Assembly (NCBI RefSeq): GCF_000758605.1 | Contig: NZ_CP009282.1 | Location: 1,426,001-1,490,000, forward strand | From: Paenibacillus sp. FSL R5-0912 | GTDB taxonomy: Bacteria; Bacillota; Bacilli; Paenibacillales; Paenibacillaceae | Direction: 5' to 3' | DNA: 64,000 nucleotides | In this document: positions 63,141 through 64,000 of the stretch, in pieces | Numbering within the stretch: position 1 is the first letter of the stretch | How the letters are laid out: each line of letters begins with the position of its first letter | Notes under the pieces: model-generated | What the model saw: only the letters and a program-made list of their open reading frames with translations | Told to the model about the DNA's origin: nothing | The model's database searches: none | Position numbers and translations under genes: made by a program

Positions 63141-64000
63141 TGTGACCCGATTTGAGGACGGTTTAAAAGAAATACCCTAGAGCTAGCTCGCAAGGAGATG
63201 ACTTCTGAATTCGTCAGGAGTCATCTTCTTTAATGTCCATTGGTATCGCTCGGAGTTATAGTAGGCAATATATTCCGAAACACGAGCCCTGACTTCTGTG
63301 AGATTCTGACAATCTCGAACGCTCATTTCATCTTTCATATGCCCAAAGAACGACTCCATCGATGCATTGTCCCAACAGTTCCCTTTACGGGACATAGACT
63401 GTTGAAAACCTGCCTGCTCAATTTGGAGACGAGTTTTAGGATGTGTGTAGTGCATGCCCTGATCGGAGTGGAAAATGGCTTCTGGATGAAGATTTCCATC
63501 AAGCCGTTCCAGCAGACGCCGAATGGTTTTTTCAACGATTGGTAACTCTAGTGTCCCTGCTACACAGTCAGCAAGAATTTGCCGGGTTGCTCCATCTTTT
63601 ATGCACGAAAGATAAGCCCACTGTCCGTTTCCGTACCGCAGATAGGTGATATCGGTTAGAAAGACTTTCTCCGGCTCTTTCTGGTCAAATTGGCGTTTCA
63701 GTAAGTTTGCGCAGGTCTGATGCTCCTGCGTTGCCTTTGCCATCTTACGGTACGGATTAGCTTGCCGTAAGGCTGCGACAAGGTTAAATTTACGCATTAA
63801 TCGGCGAATCTTCTTGTGATTCATGGTGACACCGCTGAGATGCTCCAAACGCATCTTAATCACCAAAGCGCCAGCTCTTCCTTGTAATGCGTTGAAGTGT
63901 TGCTTAATAAGAACAAGGTCGCGCTCGTCGTCGGCTGCACGAAGTTGACGCCTTTGCTCGGCGCCCAGCCATCTGTAATAGCCACTGGTGCTCACAGCGG
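63141..64000 (-). mobile_element. IS3-family insertion sequence, one end, running off the window
   Basis: One element end is placed near TGTGACCCGATTTGAGGAC (63141-63159), about 40 bp beyond the transposase stop, which resembles IS3-group terminal repeats beginning TG. The other end is outside the window, so the repeat pair and any target duplication cannot be checked here. Confidence 0.65.
63183..64000 (-). CDS. IS3-family transposase OrfB (DDE integrase), partial
   Basis: At least 271 residues of the catalytic subunit are visible; the frame is open to the window edge so the start, or the OrfA-OrfB frameshift, lies beyond. An HTH_21-like stretch (LEHLSGVTMNHKKIRRLMRKFNL) is followed by an rve integrase core with the DDE triad: D in FLTDITYLRYG, D in FHSDQGMHYTHPKTR, E in NASMESFFGHMKDE. 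The end reads SEYIAYYNSERYQWTLKKMTPDEFR, typical of IS3/IS150 groups. No internal stops, so it may be active. Confidence 0.93.
   Translation of the reverse strand, partial: AVSTSGYYRWLGAEQRRQLRAADDERDLVLIKQHFNALQGRAGALVIKMRLEHLSGVTMNHKKIRRLMRKFNLVAALRQANPYRKMAKATQEHQTCANLLKRQFDQKEPEKVFLTDITYLRYGNGQWAYLSCIKDGATRQILADCVAGTLELPIVEKTIRRLLERLDGNLHPEAIFHSDQGMHYTHPKTRLQIEQAGFQQSMSRKGNCWDNASMESFFGHMKDEMSVRDCQNLTEVRARVSEYIAYYNSERYQWTLKKMTPDEFRSHLLAS

Overview
The window looks like chromosome of a Paenibacillus-type Bacillota. Shine-Dalgarno sites are strong (AGGAGG type), TTG and GTG starts are common, a very large exoprotein ends in three S-layer-homology (SLH) repeats, and many intrinsic terminators separate the genes. 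Neighbours such as luxS, cysTWA, a MocR regulator beside ddl, and short intergenic repeats fit that group. The genus is inferred from gene content, not measured.

Layout. 1-6.9 kb: end of a large PKD-rich surface protein, a permuted NlpC/P60-like protein, transketolase and ppnP. 7-15 kb: an ABC-2 exporter (reverse strand), small acetyltransferase and dehydrogenase genes, pgi, yigZ, a TetR regulator and yjbQ. 15.3-19.1 kb: sulfate ABC importer (cysT, cysW, cysA, sulfate-binding lipoprotein). 19.3-24.4 kb: an MBL hydrolase, a MazG-like protein, luxS, and a GNAT plus ABC exporter pair behind a structured leader.

24.7-39 kb holds the most striking block: a complete fermentative H2 module. It encodes hydE, a two-chain pyruvate:ferredoxin-type oxidoreductase (gamma-delta and alpha-beta fusions), NuoE-like and NuoF-like subunits, a CpI-like [FeFe] hydrogenase, hydG, a first HydF, an aspartate ammonia-lyase and a second, different HydF. 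A terminator, a Fur-like box and a candidate promoter lie between the oxidoreductase and hydrogenase parts. A Rex-like palindrome precedes the oxidoreductase genes. The two HydF copies flanking aspA are the best candidate for something new.

39-43.2 kb: a HAD phosphatase, an EamA permease, a DUF457 membrane protein and lplA. 43.8-62.6 kb: lower-ligand attachment and corrinoid salvage genes for cobalamin (cobD; cbiZ-cbiB-cobC; cobT-cobU-cobS-cbiP). They are split by a 1656-residue SLH glycosidase-like exoprotein and by a MocR-ddl-aminotransferase operon. No corrin-ring genes and no recognisable cobalamin riboswitch are seen. The cobC-like gene carries an extraordinary low-complexity (KD)n/(EQEL)n extension. 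ynfA and one end of an IS3-family element close the window.

Three families of short intergenic repeats recur: A (around 41.9-42.1 and 45.0-45.2 kb), B (43.6-43.7 and 63.0 kb) and C (51-bp tandem array, 53.9-54.4 kb).
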